From Candidatus Schekmanbacteria bacterium (lineage in GTDB: Bacteria > Schekmanbacteria > GWA2-38-11 > J061), in contig JACRJM010000002.1 of NCBI GenBank assembly GCA_016219965.1, forward strand, positions 235,974 to 299,973: a stretch of DNA of 64,000 bases. The letters are read 5' to 3'. Under the pieces are notes generated by a model that saw nothing but the letters and a program-made list of their open reading frames with translations, did not search any database and was not told the origin of the DNA. This document shows positions 1 to 8,666 of this stretch, in pieces. Every line of letters starts with the position of its first letter. Within the stretch, counting starts at the first letter, position 1. A program made the translations under genes and the position numbers.

Positions 1-1
1 T

Positions 2-355
2 GAAGCGCCGGAGGATGCAGAGGCACCTCCTCTTTTAAGTGCTAAATTTTTTGCCCTAAATGGTCAACCAGAGCTTGAGATTTATCAGAACGAGTGGAGG
101 TGCTCAACTGGTATTTGGGACCTGCAAGTATCTGGTCAGACAATTGAGGTCCGCACTGAATCTCGTAAGGTTATGCTTAGGCTGAAAGCCAGACCTCCAC
201 ATGGATTAGAAATACAGTATCTTAAAATGGTATTTCAGAATACGGGCATTTCGATAGACAATGATGGAACTGTGCTTCTGTCGGTGGATGGCACTCAGAT
301 TCAAATGAAGGGTTCAAAAGTGGCTAGCGCGGATGCAGTGTTCAATTTACCGTGA
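2..355 (+). CDS. C-terminal part of an unrecognised protein
   Basis: The frame is open from the first bases of the window to a TGA at 353-355, so this is the last 117 residues of a longer protein whose start lies outside. The piece is rich in alternating hydrophobic and polar residues with Gly-Thr and Asp-Gly turns, which suggests beta structure. I recognise no family. It ends 22 bp before the next start, so the two genes are probably one transcript. Confidence 0.55.
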   Translation, partial: EAPEDAEAPPLLSAKFFALNGQPELEIYQNEWRCSTGIWDLQVSGQTIEVRTESRKVMLRLKARPPHGLEIQYLKMVFQNTGISIDNDGTVLLSVDGTQIQMKGSKVASADAVFNLP

Positions 356-377
356 ATGCCTCAAGCGAGAGGACGAG

Positions 378-728
378 ATGCCAGTCTACGAATATATGTG
401 TTTCGATTGCGGTGCGATTACTGAAGTTTTGCGGTCAATCATATTGCGGGATGATGTAACAAGTTGCGGTAGATGCGGGGCCTCAACAGAACGGATCATA
501 AGTAGGTTCAATACGGTTGGGCCTGTTGCTCCACAAACCTTTAATCCAGATTGCCCAGGCAAATCACGAAGCACTGCCGTACGCCTGGCAGGAGGAAGTG
601 TAAAATTTAAGAATTGTAGCTTTCGGAACTTTCAAACGGGCATAAGTGTTGCCAAAGGATCAAAACTAAGCATGGACGGCAGCAAATTTGAAAATATTGA
701 CAAGCCCATTGAAGTTACCAATGAATAG
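378..728 (+). CDS. FmdB-type zinc ribbon protein with beta-repeat tail
   Basis: A 116-residue protein beginning MPVYEYMCFDCG. Cysteines 8, 11, 30 and 33 form the two CxxC pairs of the FmdB/CxxC_CxxC_SSSS regulatory-protein zinc ribbon. That family is usually 60-110 residues and its role is mostly unknown. After about residue 70 the chain changes to a pattern of small, alternating hydrophobic residues (GGSVKFKNCSF, GSKLSMDGSKF) resembling turns of a right-handed beta-helix, which is unusual for the family. The start at 378 is preferred over an in-frame ATG at 333 because a GAGAGG ribosome site precedes it and the zinc-ribbon family starts here. Confidence 0.75.
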   Translation: MPVYEYMCFDCGAITEVLRSIILRDDVTSCGRCGASTERIISRFNTVGPVAPQTFNPDCPGKSRSTAVRLAGGSVKFKNCSFRNFQTGISVAKGSKLSMDGSKFENIDKPIEVTNE

Positions 729-798
729 AACAATAATGGGTTTGATATTTACTTTCGTGACAACATTGACATCAGCCTCATGTAATCTCGCTGAGTAA
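721..798 (+). CDS. possible 25-residue lipoprotein-like peptide
   Basis: A short frame overlaps the stop of the zinc ribbon gene by 8 bp. It encodes MNRTIMGLIFTFVTTLTSAS followed by CNLAE. The layout is a basic start, a hydrophobic stretch and a lipobox-like LTSASC, reminiscent of bacteriocin lysis peptides and entericidins. There is no clear ribosome site, so translation would depend on coupling to the upstream gene. The call rests on pattern only. Confidence 0.3.
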   Translation: MNRTIMGLIFTFVTTLTSASCNLAE

Positions 799-849
799 AG
801 AAGCACAAATAAATTATAGGGCTCTGTAGCAATATAGGGGTGAAACAGT

Positions 850-1752
850 ATGAAATCGTTCCGTAGCGTTGTCGGTAGTGAAGTGCGCTTTTCAGTTTCG
901 CCTCATTTCCCGTGCCCTTGCGGTAGCAGGAAATCCACTTCTCAATGTTGTTTGACAGCAACAGGTTTAAATAAGATTCCAGCTTCGACTTTACCTCCGG
1001 CTCCGAAGACAGGAGAATCTCTCAAATCGTGTTACGCTAATTGTTTGGCTGATTGTGATCGTGAGCTGTCGCGCGAACATTATTTTTCCAACTCGCTACT
1101 TCACTACTTGAATCGAGATAATGATCTCAGAGTAGGCGGCTTACCATGGACAAAAGGCAAGGAACAGGTTTTGCCCCCAAATGCTTTCGCCTCAAAAGTA
1201 CTTTGTAAACGTCACAACTCAGCACTGTCGAACTTAGATGCAATTGCCGTCCATCTATTTCAAGTCTTTGACGAAAAAGGTGCAGCTGGTAGTGGTCAGC
1301 AGTTGATCCATTTATTCAGCGGACATGATCTCGAACGTTGGTTGCTCAAGATTCTTTGTGGAATAGCATATTCAAATAATCTATCGTTTGAGTTTGACAC
1401 TGATCTTTCAATCCCGGACTATTGGTTACGTATTTTGTTTGGCGAGGCAGAGTTTCCTAATGAACAAGGACTCTATGTGTGTAAGTCTCGTGGTTATTTA
1501 TTTAAAGGACCACGTGGATTGCAACTACGGGCAATAATAGGAAGGGGCCGGTTAACCGGAATGGGATTGTGGATTTGTGGTTACGAGCTGATTCTTTCGA
1601 TGTCGGGTTTTCCATCTCGCGTATTCGATGCGCGAGAGGTTGCGTATCGTCCATTAGAGCTCTACACTACTGGTTGTGACTTCGAGAAAAGTATTTTACT
1701 GAGTTGGAACGGCACTGCAGATCGAGGGACAATCTTTGTTACTATTGACTGA
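850..1752 (+). CDS. SEC-C motif protein with HNH-like cysteine module
   Basis: A 300-residue protein. Residues 20-34 (FPCPCGSRKSTSQCC) are a SEC-C type zinc-binding motif, as at the C terminus of SecA. It is followed by a second Cys/His-rich block: CYANCLADCDRELSREH, then LCKRHNSALSNLD about 60 residues later. This second block resembles the metal-binding frame of HNH-type nucleases, although a full HNH catalytic signature cannot be confirmed. An AGGGGTG ribosome site precedes the ATG. Function unknown; a nucleic-acid-associated role is an inference from the zinc modules. Confidence 0.6.
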   Translation: MKSFRSVVGSEVRFSVSPHFPCPCGSRKSTSQCCLTATGLNKIPASTLPPAPKTGESLKSCYANCLADCDRELSREHYFSNSLLHYLNRDNDLRVGGLPWTKGKEQVLPPNAFASKVLCKRHNSALSNLDAIAVHLFQVFDEKGAAGSGQQLIHLFSGHDLERWLLKILCGIAYSNNLSFEFDTDLSIPDYWLRILFGEAEFPNEQGLYVCKSRGYLFKGPRGLQLRAIIGRGRLTGMGLWICGYELILSMSGFPSRVFDAREVAYRPLELYTTGCDFEKSILLSWNGTADRGTIFVTID

Positions 1753-1978
1753 GCTTGCGTTGCAGTGAGTGGGCGATGCCATACGACAGCCTTTATTCCA
1801 TTAGAATACAACTAAGGATAATCATGTTACATTTCGTAGAAATGTGAGTAAAATTATGAGTAAACTTCTTGACTGGGCGATTTTTATTATGGGAGTTGCC
1901 TAAGATCTGTTTTCCCTCGATATCAAGCCATAGCAGACGCTTAAAATGTGGCGGGGAAAATATTGCATGTACGTTTCA

Positions 1979-2317
1979 TCATGCTCCTAAAATCTCGTTT
2001 AGTCCGTCGACAACCTGTGCAATGATTTCAGGCGAGATATGACCAATCCTTTTTCCTATTCTTTCTACGGAGAGAGTCCTGATTTGACTTATTTTTATCC
2101 ATGATTCTTTTGGTAACAAATCAGTTTTAAGGTGTAAGGTAAGTGGGAATCCTGCACGCTGTTGCTGGCTGGTAATGGCAACTGCGATTACTGTCCCTGA
2201 CCGTTCGTTGAAAATATCCTGACTTAGAATTAATACAGGACGGTAGCCTGCCTGCTCATGACCTCGCACAGGGTTGAGGTCGGCCCAACGTATTTCACCT
2301 CTTAATATTCGGGCCAT
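1979..2317 (-). CDS. mazF: MazF/PemK family endoribonuclease toxin
   Basis: 112 residues with the full MazF/PemK core: [17 protein letters not shown] at the N terminus, [13 protein letters not shown], then AVAITSQ and [17 protein letters not shown]. Family members cut mRNA at short sequences and are held inactive by a cognate antitoxin. The gene overlaps the upstream antitoxin gene by 16 bp, the normal coupled arrangement. Length is typical (about 110 residues), so it appears intact. Confidence 0.9.
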   Translation of the reverse strand: MARILRGEIRWADLNPVRGHEQAGYRPVLILSQDIFNERSGTVIAVAITSQQQRAGFPLTLHLKTDLLPKESWIKISQIRTLSVERIGKRIGHISPEIIAQVVDGLNEILGA

Positions 2318-2544
2318 TCAGATAGATCCTCTGACAAGCCTTCTTCTGCCAGGGCCTTTTCAAAGCGTGGATCAAGCTTGGCACATTCCTGCGCAAGACG
2401 GCTTTTTTCGAGCCTTCCTATTTTTTCTTCAACAGCTTCCTGGATTGCCTGACTGCGGTTGTGAAATATATGTTTCCTCACAAGTCTGTCCACTTTATCT
2501 AAAATAGTTTCATCAAGTGTTATTGCTATTTTTGCCTTGCTCAT
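2302..2544 (-). CDS. ribbon-helix-helix antitoxin of the MazF pair
   Basis: An 80-residue protein starting [20 protein letters not shown], a CopG/ribbon-helix-helix DNA-binding domain, followed by an acidic helical tail that would wrap the toxin. The start at 2544 is chosen because AGAGGT precedes it at good spacing; an ATG 24 bp upstream lacks such a site. It lies upstream of and overlaps mazF. By family knowledge it should repress its own promoter together with the toxin. RHH rather than AbrB-fold antitoxins are common for PemK-like toxins. Confidence 0.85.
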   Translation of the reverse strand: MSKAKIAITLDETILDKVDRLVRKHIFHNRSQAIQEAVEEKIGRLEKSRLAQECAKLDPRFEKALAEEGLSEDLSEWPEY

Positions 2545-2606
2545 AGATTTACCTCTTGGTATTACCATATATCATACTTTTATATTCTGTCAATTTTTTT
2601 AATTAT

Positions 2607-3767
2607 CTACCTCATCTTTCGTTTGAACATCATTAGTGACGTGAGGAAGATTGTCATTCCCAATAGTGCAAGGCAGATAATCTGGAAAGAGAGGTCTGCT
2701 GCGCCTGCCCCTTTTAACATTATGCCGCGCAGTATCTCCATGAAATAGCGGGCAGGGATTATATAAGTTGCAAGCTGAATGATTTTTGGCATGTTGCTTA
2801 TGGGAAATATCATCCCTGAGAGTATGACTGACGGCATCATTATAACAAAGGCTGTCATCATCGCCTGATGCTGTGTGCGCGAAAAAACTGATATGAGAAT
2901 CCCAAGCCCCAGAGTGTTGAAAAGAAAAAGAAGCATAAGGAGAAACATGAGAAAGACGCTCCCCACTAATGGCACACCAAACCAGAAAAGGGCAATTAAT
3001 ATTACAGTTGATGCCATGATGAGCCCTATTATTGTGAAAGGGATGAGCTTTCCTATTATCAGCTCAAATGCGGAAAGGGGTGTTGCTATCAACTGTTCAA
3101 GTGTCTGAAGCTCTTTTTCGCGCACTATGGCGACGGAAGTGGATATCATTGTTATTACAAGGAGCACCATGACTATAATGCCCGGCACCATGAAGTTTTT
3201 GCTTTCAAGCTCCGGGTTGTAAAGAACCTGCTCCTTCAAATCTATTATGTTTCCACCCGTCTTGTTAAACGAGTAATAAAGCCTGTTCCCTGAATTATAA
3301 AATTCTGTCCCGTAACGGCTCTTTAAAATCTCTGCCGAATAGCTGTTACCTATGCGCCCTGCATAGCCTTCCGCTACCCTTGCATAATTTGAATCAACGC
3401 CGTCGACGAGTAACTGGATCTTTGTGCTATCGCCGCGGGCTATATGACGTGAAAAGCCTTTTGATATGACGAGCCCGACTTTTGTTGTTCCTGTTTCAAG
3501 GGCAAAGTCAAGTTCACGCCTTCCTCCGCTTTCACCGCGCGGAGTAAAATACCCTGATGAGTAGAACTTCCTCAGAAAATCCCTGGACTGCGCTGACTTG
3601 TCGTAATCAATATAGGCGGCAGGGACATTTTTTATATCCAGAGTCGCCGCATAGCCAAAGACCATAAGCTGTATTATGGGAGTCATAAGCATGATGCGTA
3701 AAAGGCGCGGGTCCCTGCGTATCTGTATTAACTCCTTTAATGCAACGCTCAATATCCTGTTTAACAT
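2607..3767 (-). CDS. ABC-2 type transporter permease (second of two)
   Basis: 386 residues. One N-terminal membrane segment (about residues 25-45) is followed by an extracytoplasmic region of about 150 residues, then five or six membrane helices from residue 195 to the end, as in YbhS/YbhR and YhhJ permeases. It is the last gene of a four-gene operon (HlyD, ATPase, permease, permease), 6 bp after its paralog. The pair should form the heterodimeric membrane part of an export pump for drugs or lipophilic compounds; the substrate cannot be told. Confidence 0.9.
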   Translation of the reverse strand: MLNRILSVALKELIQIRRDPRLLRIMLMTPIIQLMVFGYAATLDIKNVPAAYIDYDKSAQSRDFLRKFYSSGYFTPRGESGGRRELDFALETGTTKVGLVISKGFSRHIARGDSTKIQLLVDGVDSNYARVAEGYAGRIGNSYSAEILKSRYGTEFYNSGNRLYYSFNKTGGNIIDLKEQVLYNPELESKNFMVPGIIVMVLLVITMISTSVAIVREKELQTLEQLIATPLSAFELIIGKLIPFTIIGLIMASTVILIALFWFGVPLVGSVFLMFLLMLLFLFNTLGLGILISVFSRTQHQAMMTAFVIMMPSVILSGMIFPISNMPKIIQLATYIIPARYFMEILRGIMLKGAGAADLSFQIICLALLGMTIFLTSLMMFKRKMR

Positions 3768-3773
3768 TTGAAT

Positions 3774-4907
3774 TTACTCAATGACCTTTTTAAATTTTAT
3801 AAGGCTCACTATGAAGCAGAGAACCGCCAGAACAAAAAGCGGAATGACATTGCCAAGAAGGTTTGTGATATCCGTACCTTTTAAGATTATCCCTCTTATT
3901 ACAGGGAGGAAATATCTTGCCGGCACTAACATTGTTATATATTGCATCCACCGAGGCATTAACTCGATGGGGAAGATGTAACCTGAAAGCAGGAATGAAG
4001 GAAGCATCGTGCCAAGAAGACTTAACAGCCACGCCACCTGCTGGGAGCGGGTTATAGACGAAATAAGTATTCCCAATGAGAGCGCAAGTAAAAGAAAGAG
4101 AAAGCATACAATGGCAAACTCAACTGCATTTCCTCTAAAGGGCATATCAAAGACAATGAAAGCTACGGCAACGACAGTTAAAAGATTTGCAATTGCAATG
4201 CCGCAGTAAGGGATGATTTTCCCTATCAGTATCTCGTACCTTTTTAATGGCGATGCAAGCAGGCTTTCAATGGTGCCCACTTCATGCTCTTTTACGATTG
4301 TAAGCGAAGTGAGCATTGTGGTTACTACGAGTATGATGATGGCAAGAAGGCCGGGCACGAAAAAATGGCGGCTGTCGAGATTTTCGTTATAGTAGAAGCG
4401 CGAGGCTATCTCAACAGGGCGCGTGTCCTTCGGGGCTTGCATTGCCGCACTGATAAAATATTTCCTCAGAGCTTTTTGCGAATATGCCTCTATTATTGAA
4501 TTTGCATAACCTCTTACCTGATTTGCACTGTTGTTATCAGCGCCGTCAACGATTAACCCCACTTCAGGAGATTCACCGCGGATAAGCTTTTCCCTGAAGC
4601 CTTCTTTTATTACAAGCACCATGCTGAGCTTTCCCCTGCGGAGCATTTCTTCCGATTCGATTATGCTTTTTACATCTTTGTGCTTTACGAAGAATCCGGA
4701 GTTCTCAAAGGCTGTGACAAGCCGCCTTGAGTCGTATGTCCTGTCAAAGTCGCATACTCCGAAGCTGATGTTATCTATGTCGAACTTGAGTGCAAATCCA
4801 AAAAGGATAAGCACAAAGGCAGGGTAGGCAAGCGCTATGTAGAGCACCCTGACATCGCGCAGGATGTGTATCAGCTCTTTTTGTGCGACTGCTAATATGT
4901 TTTTCAT
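3774..4907 (-). CDS. ABC-2 type transporter permease (first of two)
   Basis: 377 residues with the same plan as its neighbour: an N-terminal helix, a large external loop containing a conserved VDGADNNSANQVRGYAN stretch, and a C-terminal bundle with the ABC-2 region (VKEHEVGTIESLLASPLKRYEILIGK read in pieces) and LVPARYF near the end. It starts 8 bp after the ATPase gene. It is the homolog of YbhS/YbhR-type permeases and is expected to heterodimerise with the downstream permease. Confidence 0.9.
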   Translation of the reverse strand: MKNILAVAQKELIHILRDVRVLYIALAYPAFVLILFGFALKFDIDNISFGVCDFDRTYDSRRLVTAFENSGFFVKHKDVKSIIESEEMLRRGKLSMVLVIKEGFREKLIRGESPEVGLIVDGADNNSANQVRGYANSIIEAYSQKALRKYFISAAMQAPKDTRPVEIASRFYYNENLDSRHFFVPGLLAIIILVVTTMLTSLTIVKEHEVGTIESLLASPLKRYEILIGKIIPYCGIAIANLLTVVAVAFIVFDMPFRGNAVEFAIVCFLFLLLALSLGILISSITRSQQVAWLLSLLGTMLPSFLLSGYIFPIELMPRWMQYITMLVPARYFLPVIRGIILKGTDITNLLGNVIPLFVLAVLCFIVSLIKFKKVIE

Positions 4908-4915
4908 CTTCCCAT

Positions 4916-5833
4916 TTATTTAGAAAGATAAACGAAGATGTCTTCGATTGAAGGGGCTATCTCATCTATCCCTTCAAGCTCTATCCCTGAAGATTTAAGC
5001 TCTGCCCCTATAGCAGGCAATACTTTCTCAGGTGAGCCTGTCACTATGTGTATACTGTCGCCATAAATGTTGGAATCTTCGATGTCTGCGATATGCTTTA
5101 AAACTTCGAATGCACGGCTTAGTGATTTTGTTTTTACTGCGAATATTTTATAGGGAAGGGTTCCTGCTTTTAGTTTATCTGGGGAATCGCAGGCAAGAAG
5201 CTTTCCGTTGTTTATAAATCCTATACGCGTGCATCGTTCTGCTTCTTCCATATAATGGGTTGTTACAAAAAGGGTTGTCCCTATGCTGTTAAGTTTGTAA
5301 AGATAATCCCACATGGTGCGTCTTGATACAGGGTCAACTCCTGCCGTAGGCTCATCAAGGAAAAGAAGCTTCGGTCTATGAACGATTGAACAGCATAGAG
5401 CAAGGCGCTGTTTCCATCCCCCCGAGAGTTTTTCAGCCTTTGTGCTGCGGTATTGCTCAAAGCCGAATTTTTCCATTACAAAGCTGACATTGTCCTTTGC
5501 CTCATTGCGCGATGTAGAATAGATGTTGGCGTAGAAGCGCATGTTCTCATAAACGGTGAGGTCATTATAGAGCCCGAACTTCTGCGACATGTAGCCGATT
5601 TTTTCTTTTATTTTTTCCCTCTCCCGGGAAAGCGAAAAGCCCATCACATCGCCATCGCCTGATGTGGGGTTAATGATTCCGCAGAGCATTTTTATTGCTG
5701 TGCTTTTACCTGCGCCATTGGGACCAAGAAGTCCGAATATCTCACCTTCATTTATTGAAAGGTTGAGGGTGTCGACAGCTACGATGTTTTTCTCGTAGAT
5801 CTTGGTAAGAGAAGATGTATTGATTATTGGCAT
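4916..5833 (-). CDS. ABC transporter ATP-binding protein
   Basis: 305 residues. Walker A GLLGPNGAGKSTAIK is near residue 40, the signature LSGGWKQRLAL near 140, and Walker B LLFLDEPTAGVDP just after, followed by the His switch (TTHYMEEAE). The C-terminal 80 residues form the accessory domain seen in drug-export ABC-2 ATPases. It lies 10 bp after the HlyD-family gene and 8 bp before the first permease, so it energises this exporter. Confidence 0.93.
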   Translation of the reverse strand: MPIINTSSLTKIYEKNIVAVDTLNLSINEGEIFGLLGPNGAGKSTAIKMLCGIINPTSGDGDVMGFSLSREREKIKEKIGYMSQKFGLYNDLTVYENMRFYANIYSTSRNEAKDNVSFVMEKFGFEQYRSTKAEKLSGGWKQRLALCCSIVHRPKLLFLDEPTAGVDPVSRRTMWDYLYKLNSIGTTLFVTTHYMEEAERCTRIGFINNGKLLACDSPDKLKAGTLPYKIFAVKTKSLSRAFEVLKHIADIEDSNIYGDSIHIVTGSPEKVLPAIGAELKSSGIELEGIDEIAPSIEDIFVYLSK

Positions 5834-5843
5834 TGCCCTTTTG

Positions 5844-6818
5844 TTACTTCGTCTCTACGTATGCGTCGGCGATCATTCCGGGTTTGAATGATCCGTCTTT
5901 ATTATCGAGCCTTACTTTTACTTCGTATACAAGCTTCACCCTGTCCGCCTGTGTCTGGACATTTTTTGGGGTGAACTCTGCATCTTTCGAGATGTAGATT
6001 ATCTTTCCGGAAAAACGTTTCCCCGGGAAAGAGTCAATCTCGACTGACGCTTCTTGACCGAGCTTTATCCTGCCATAGTCAGTTTCAGGTATGTAGATTG
6101 TAAGCCATATATCCTGAAGGTCTGTGATAAGGGCAACAGGTGAGCCTTCCCTTATGAATTCCCCTTTTTCTGCAAGTTTTTCTGTCACTGTCCCGTCGAT
6201 AGGAGCAGTGATCTTTGCATCTCGAATATATTTCTCTATCATACCAAGGGCAGAACGTTCGGCATTGGTGGAAGCAAGAGCGGAATTGATGTCTTCCTTC
6301 CTGTATCCGTCTTTGAGAATAGAAAGCTGGGCTTGCGCTTCTTTTATCCTTTTATCCCAGACATTCATGTCGGTTTCAGCTTTATCGAAATCGCGTTTTG
6401 ATGCCACGGCTTTTTCGTAAAGTTCTTTTATCCTTTTGTATTCGCGCTCTGCTTCATCAAAGCTGTTTTTATACTCGCTTACGATTGCTGCCTGCGATTC
6501 TATTTCAGCCTTGCGGTATCCGTTGCGCAAAAGGTCATACTTTTTTTCTTGAGCTTGAGCTCGCTGCTTTTGCGTTTCAAGGTTAATCTGCTGCTCTTCA
6601 ATGTCCAATGAGCAAAGAAGGTCGCCTTTTTTGACCTGTGTCCCTTCGTCAAAGAGACGCTGCTCTATTGTACCTGCCACCTTTGAGCGAACTTCAACCT
6701 CTGTTGCTTCGATGGTCCCTGTTGCTTTGATGATTGAGCTTGCAGATTCTTTATTTTCGCAGGCTGATAGTGTGATAAGAGAAAAAAGAATAACAGATAT
6801 AATACGAAATAATCTCAT
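5844..6818 (-). CDS. HlyD-family periplasmic adaptor lipoprotein
   Basis: 324 residues. The chosen start gives MRLFRIISVILFSLITLSAC, a clean lipoprotein signal with lipobox LSAC; a longer frame from 6887 would overlap hisC and lacks a better site. The mature part begins with a barrel-sandwich segment (TIEATEVEVRSKVAGTIEQR), a long coiled coil of about residues 90-200, the returning lipoyl half (ITAPIDGTVTEKLAEKGEF) and a beta-barrel region. Matches YbhG/EmrA-type adaptors that link an inner-membrane ABC-2 pump to an outer-membrane channel. No TolC-like gene is next to it. Confidence 0.88.
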   Translation of the reverse strand: MRLFRIISVILFSLITLSACENKESASSIIKATGTIEATEVEVRSKVAGTIEQRLFDEGTQVKKGDLLCSLDIEEQQINLETQKQRAQAQEKKYDLLRNGYRKAEIESQAAIVSEYKNSFDEAEREYKRIKELYEKAVASKRDFDKAETDMNVWDKRIKEAQAQLSILKDGYRKEDINSALASTNAERSALGMIEKYIRDAKITAPIDGTVTEKLAEKGEFIREGSPVALITDLQDIWLTIYIPETDYGRIKLGQEASVEIDSFPGKRFSGKIIYISKDAEFTPKNVQTQADRVKLVYEVKVRLDNKDGSFKPGMIADAYVETK

Positions 6819-6879
6819 GATATTTTTATAACATAAAATCCTGTTAATGGTAACAGTTTTCATATATAAACATTCTCTT

Positions 6880-7950
6880 ATGATCAAAGAAATTGTAAGA
6901 AAACAGATATTGAAGCTTAAGCCCTATGCGCCTGAAGAGAGAGGCTTTCCGGTGATGCTTGATGCCAATGAAAGTCCCTTTCAGCTCCCGGCGGGGATAA
7001 AAGCCGGGATAATGAAAAAAGCCGGGGAGCTTGCATTCAACCGCTATCCTGACCCGCTGGGCAATGATCTTAAAAAAGCCATATCGCGTACACTCTCTGT
7101 GACTTCTGACAAGATTGTGCTTGGCAATGGTTCTGATGAGCTGATACTTTATTTAATCGCAGCCTTCGGACGCCGCGGATATAATGTGCTCTATCCGGTT
7201 CCGACATTTTCCATGTACGGCATAATTGCAAATTGTCTTGGAAGCAATGGAACAGGAATACCGCTTACAGAAAAATTCGAACTTGACCGGAGCGCATTCA
7301 TTAAGATGTTAAAGGAGAGGAAAATCTCCATAGTCTTTTTCAGCTATCCAAACAACCCCACAGGGAACTGCTTTTCACGGGAGACGATCCTTGAAACGAT
7401 AAAAACATTTAAAGGGATTGTCGTAGTTGATGAGGCATACGGGGATTTTTCTGGCAAAACATTTCTGCCTTTAATTAATAAATACAGGAACCTTGTAATT
7501 TTAAAAACTTTTTCCAAGATAGGCTTAAGCAGTCTGAGGCTTGGTTATCTTATAAGCAACACTGAAGTGACAGGTATAGTAGAAAAGGTGAGGCTTCCTT
7601 TTAATGTTAATTCCTTTTCACAGGCTTGCGGCGAAGTATTTGCAAGTAAGAAAAAAACCATGCAGAAGCATATTGATGAAATAATCAAGGGGCGTGAATA
7701 TCTTTTCAAAGAACTCAGGAAACTGCCGGGAATATTGCCTTTCAACAGCGAAGCAAACTTTATTCTGTTCAGGGCAGAGGGTAAAAGCAGCTTTTTACAT
7801 CACGAGCTTAAAAAACGGGGAATACTGATACGAAATCTTAATCAAAAAGGACTTTTAAACGACTGCCTTCGCGTAACAGTAGGCACGGTTTCAGAAAACC
7901 GCATTTTTATTAAAGCGATGACGGAGCTTTGTAAAAGGAGTGAGAAATGA
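6880..7950 (+). CDS. hisC: histidinol-phosphate aminotransferase
   Basis: 356 residues, fold type I PLP enzyme. Visible motifs: DANESPFQLP near the start, RYPDPLG, GNGSDELI, YPNNPTGN (the Asn that contacts PLP), VVDEAYGDF, and LKTFSKIGLSSLRLGYL containing the Schiff-base lysine. It converts imidazole-acetol phosphate and glutamate to histidinol phosphate in histidine synthesis. The internal ATG at 6880 is preferred to one at 6847 because it matches the family start and leaves a 61-bp divergent promoter region toward the HlyD gene. Other his genes are not nearby, and related aminotransferases (CobD-like) are a lesser alternative. Confidence 0.85.
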   Translation: MIKEIVRKQILKLKPYAPEERGFPVMLDANESPFQLPAGIKAGIMKKAGELAFNRYPDPLGNDLKKAISRTLSVTSDKIVLGNGSDELILYLIAAFGRRGYNVLYPVPTFSMYGIIANCLGSNGTGIPLTEKFELDRSAFIKMLKERKISIVFFSYPNNPTGNCFSRETILETIKTFKGIVVVDEAYGDFSGKTFLPLINKYRNLVILKTFSKIGLSSLRLGYLISNTEVTGIVEKVRLPFNVNSFSQACGEVFASKKKTMQKHIDEIIKGREYLFKELRKLPGILPFNSEANFILFRAEGKSSFLHHELKKRGILIRNLNQKGLLNDCLRVTVGTVSENRIFIKAMTELCKRSEK

Positions 7951-8651
7951 CAACAGGTACAAATTTCATTGAATCAGCAAAGAAAAGTCTTCAGTCTTTG
8001 GGACTGAAACCGGTCGCGATAGAGCCGGGGTTAAAGAGGATAGAAGTTCCCGGAGGAACGATTGACCTTGAAGTGTTTGATGGTGAAAAAATCGAAAAAG
8101 TTGTTTTCTCGTCAATCAAAGTCCACGAAATGTCAGTTGCAGAAGAATCTGTCATCATCTGGCCTGCTGATTACTATGATATTCCGGTACTTTGGTGCAA
8201 TCTTACTGCAATGCCCGGAATGAATGTCTCAATCCTTGATTTCATCCCGCTCATGGATATTGTAGTTTGGCCGGATTATGCGGAGCGTTATCTGAATCTT
8301 CTTCCTGAAATCAAAGAAGAGACGTTAGAGATTTTAAAAGAGACTATAACTGAAAAAGATTTCCCTCTTTCCTCGATAGTCGGTTGGACGATGTCGCCAT
8401 ACAGGACATTGCTCAAGCTTACTGATGAGGGTATCCCGAAAATTCCGGCAGTTCTATCGCTTTATTGTAATGCCTATACTGAATTGCTGAGGAAAGCTGT
8501 TCCTTCAACCTATGCTGAAGACAGGAAGTTTTCGAAACGGAAGAAGGAAGGAGTACGAAAACTCATGAAGGAAAACGATCCTGGCTATCCAATAATGCTT
8601 AGCATTTTCGGTGAAGAAAATACCGGAAAGGTATTTGATATAGTGTTCTGA
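7947..8651 (+). CDS. ferredoxin-dependent bilin reductase-like (HY2 fold) protein
   Basis: 234 residues; start overlaps hisC by 4 bp, so the genes are coupled. The middle carries WPADYYDIPVLWCNLT and then ILDFIPLMD, which line up with the PcyA segments FPRPEYDLPMFGCDLV and ADLSPV; the Asp in ILDFIPL falls where the catalytic Asp of PcyA lies. The C-terminal DPGYPIMLSIFGEENTGKVF matches the family's closing FGE...LF helix. Length fits (about 230-250). I infer an HY2-family fold; the match is by eye. A heme oxygenase gene, the usual partner, is not in the window, and substrate could differ from biliverdin. Confidence 0.55.
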   Translation: MTTGTNFIESAKKSLQSLGLKPVAIEPGLKRIEVPGGTIDLEVFDGEKIEKVVFSSIKVHEMSVAEESVIIWPADYYDIPVLWCNLTAMPGMNVSILDFIPLMDIVVWPDYAERYLNLLPEIKEETLEILKETITEKDFPLSSIVGWTMSPYRTLLKLTDEGIPKIPAVLSLYCNAYTELLRKAVPSTYAEDRKFSKRKKEGVRKLMKENDPGYPIMLSIFGEENTGKVFDIVF

Positions 8652-8666
8652 AAATAGTTGTTCCTG

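Noticed and set aside
6819-6879. Specific promoters in the gap between the HlyD gene and hisC
   Set aside because: A divergent promoter is expected here but no convincing -35/-10 pair could be chosen by eye.
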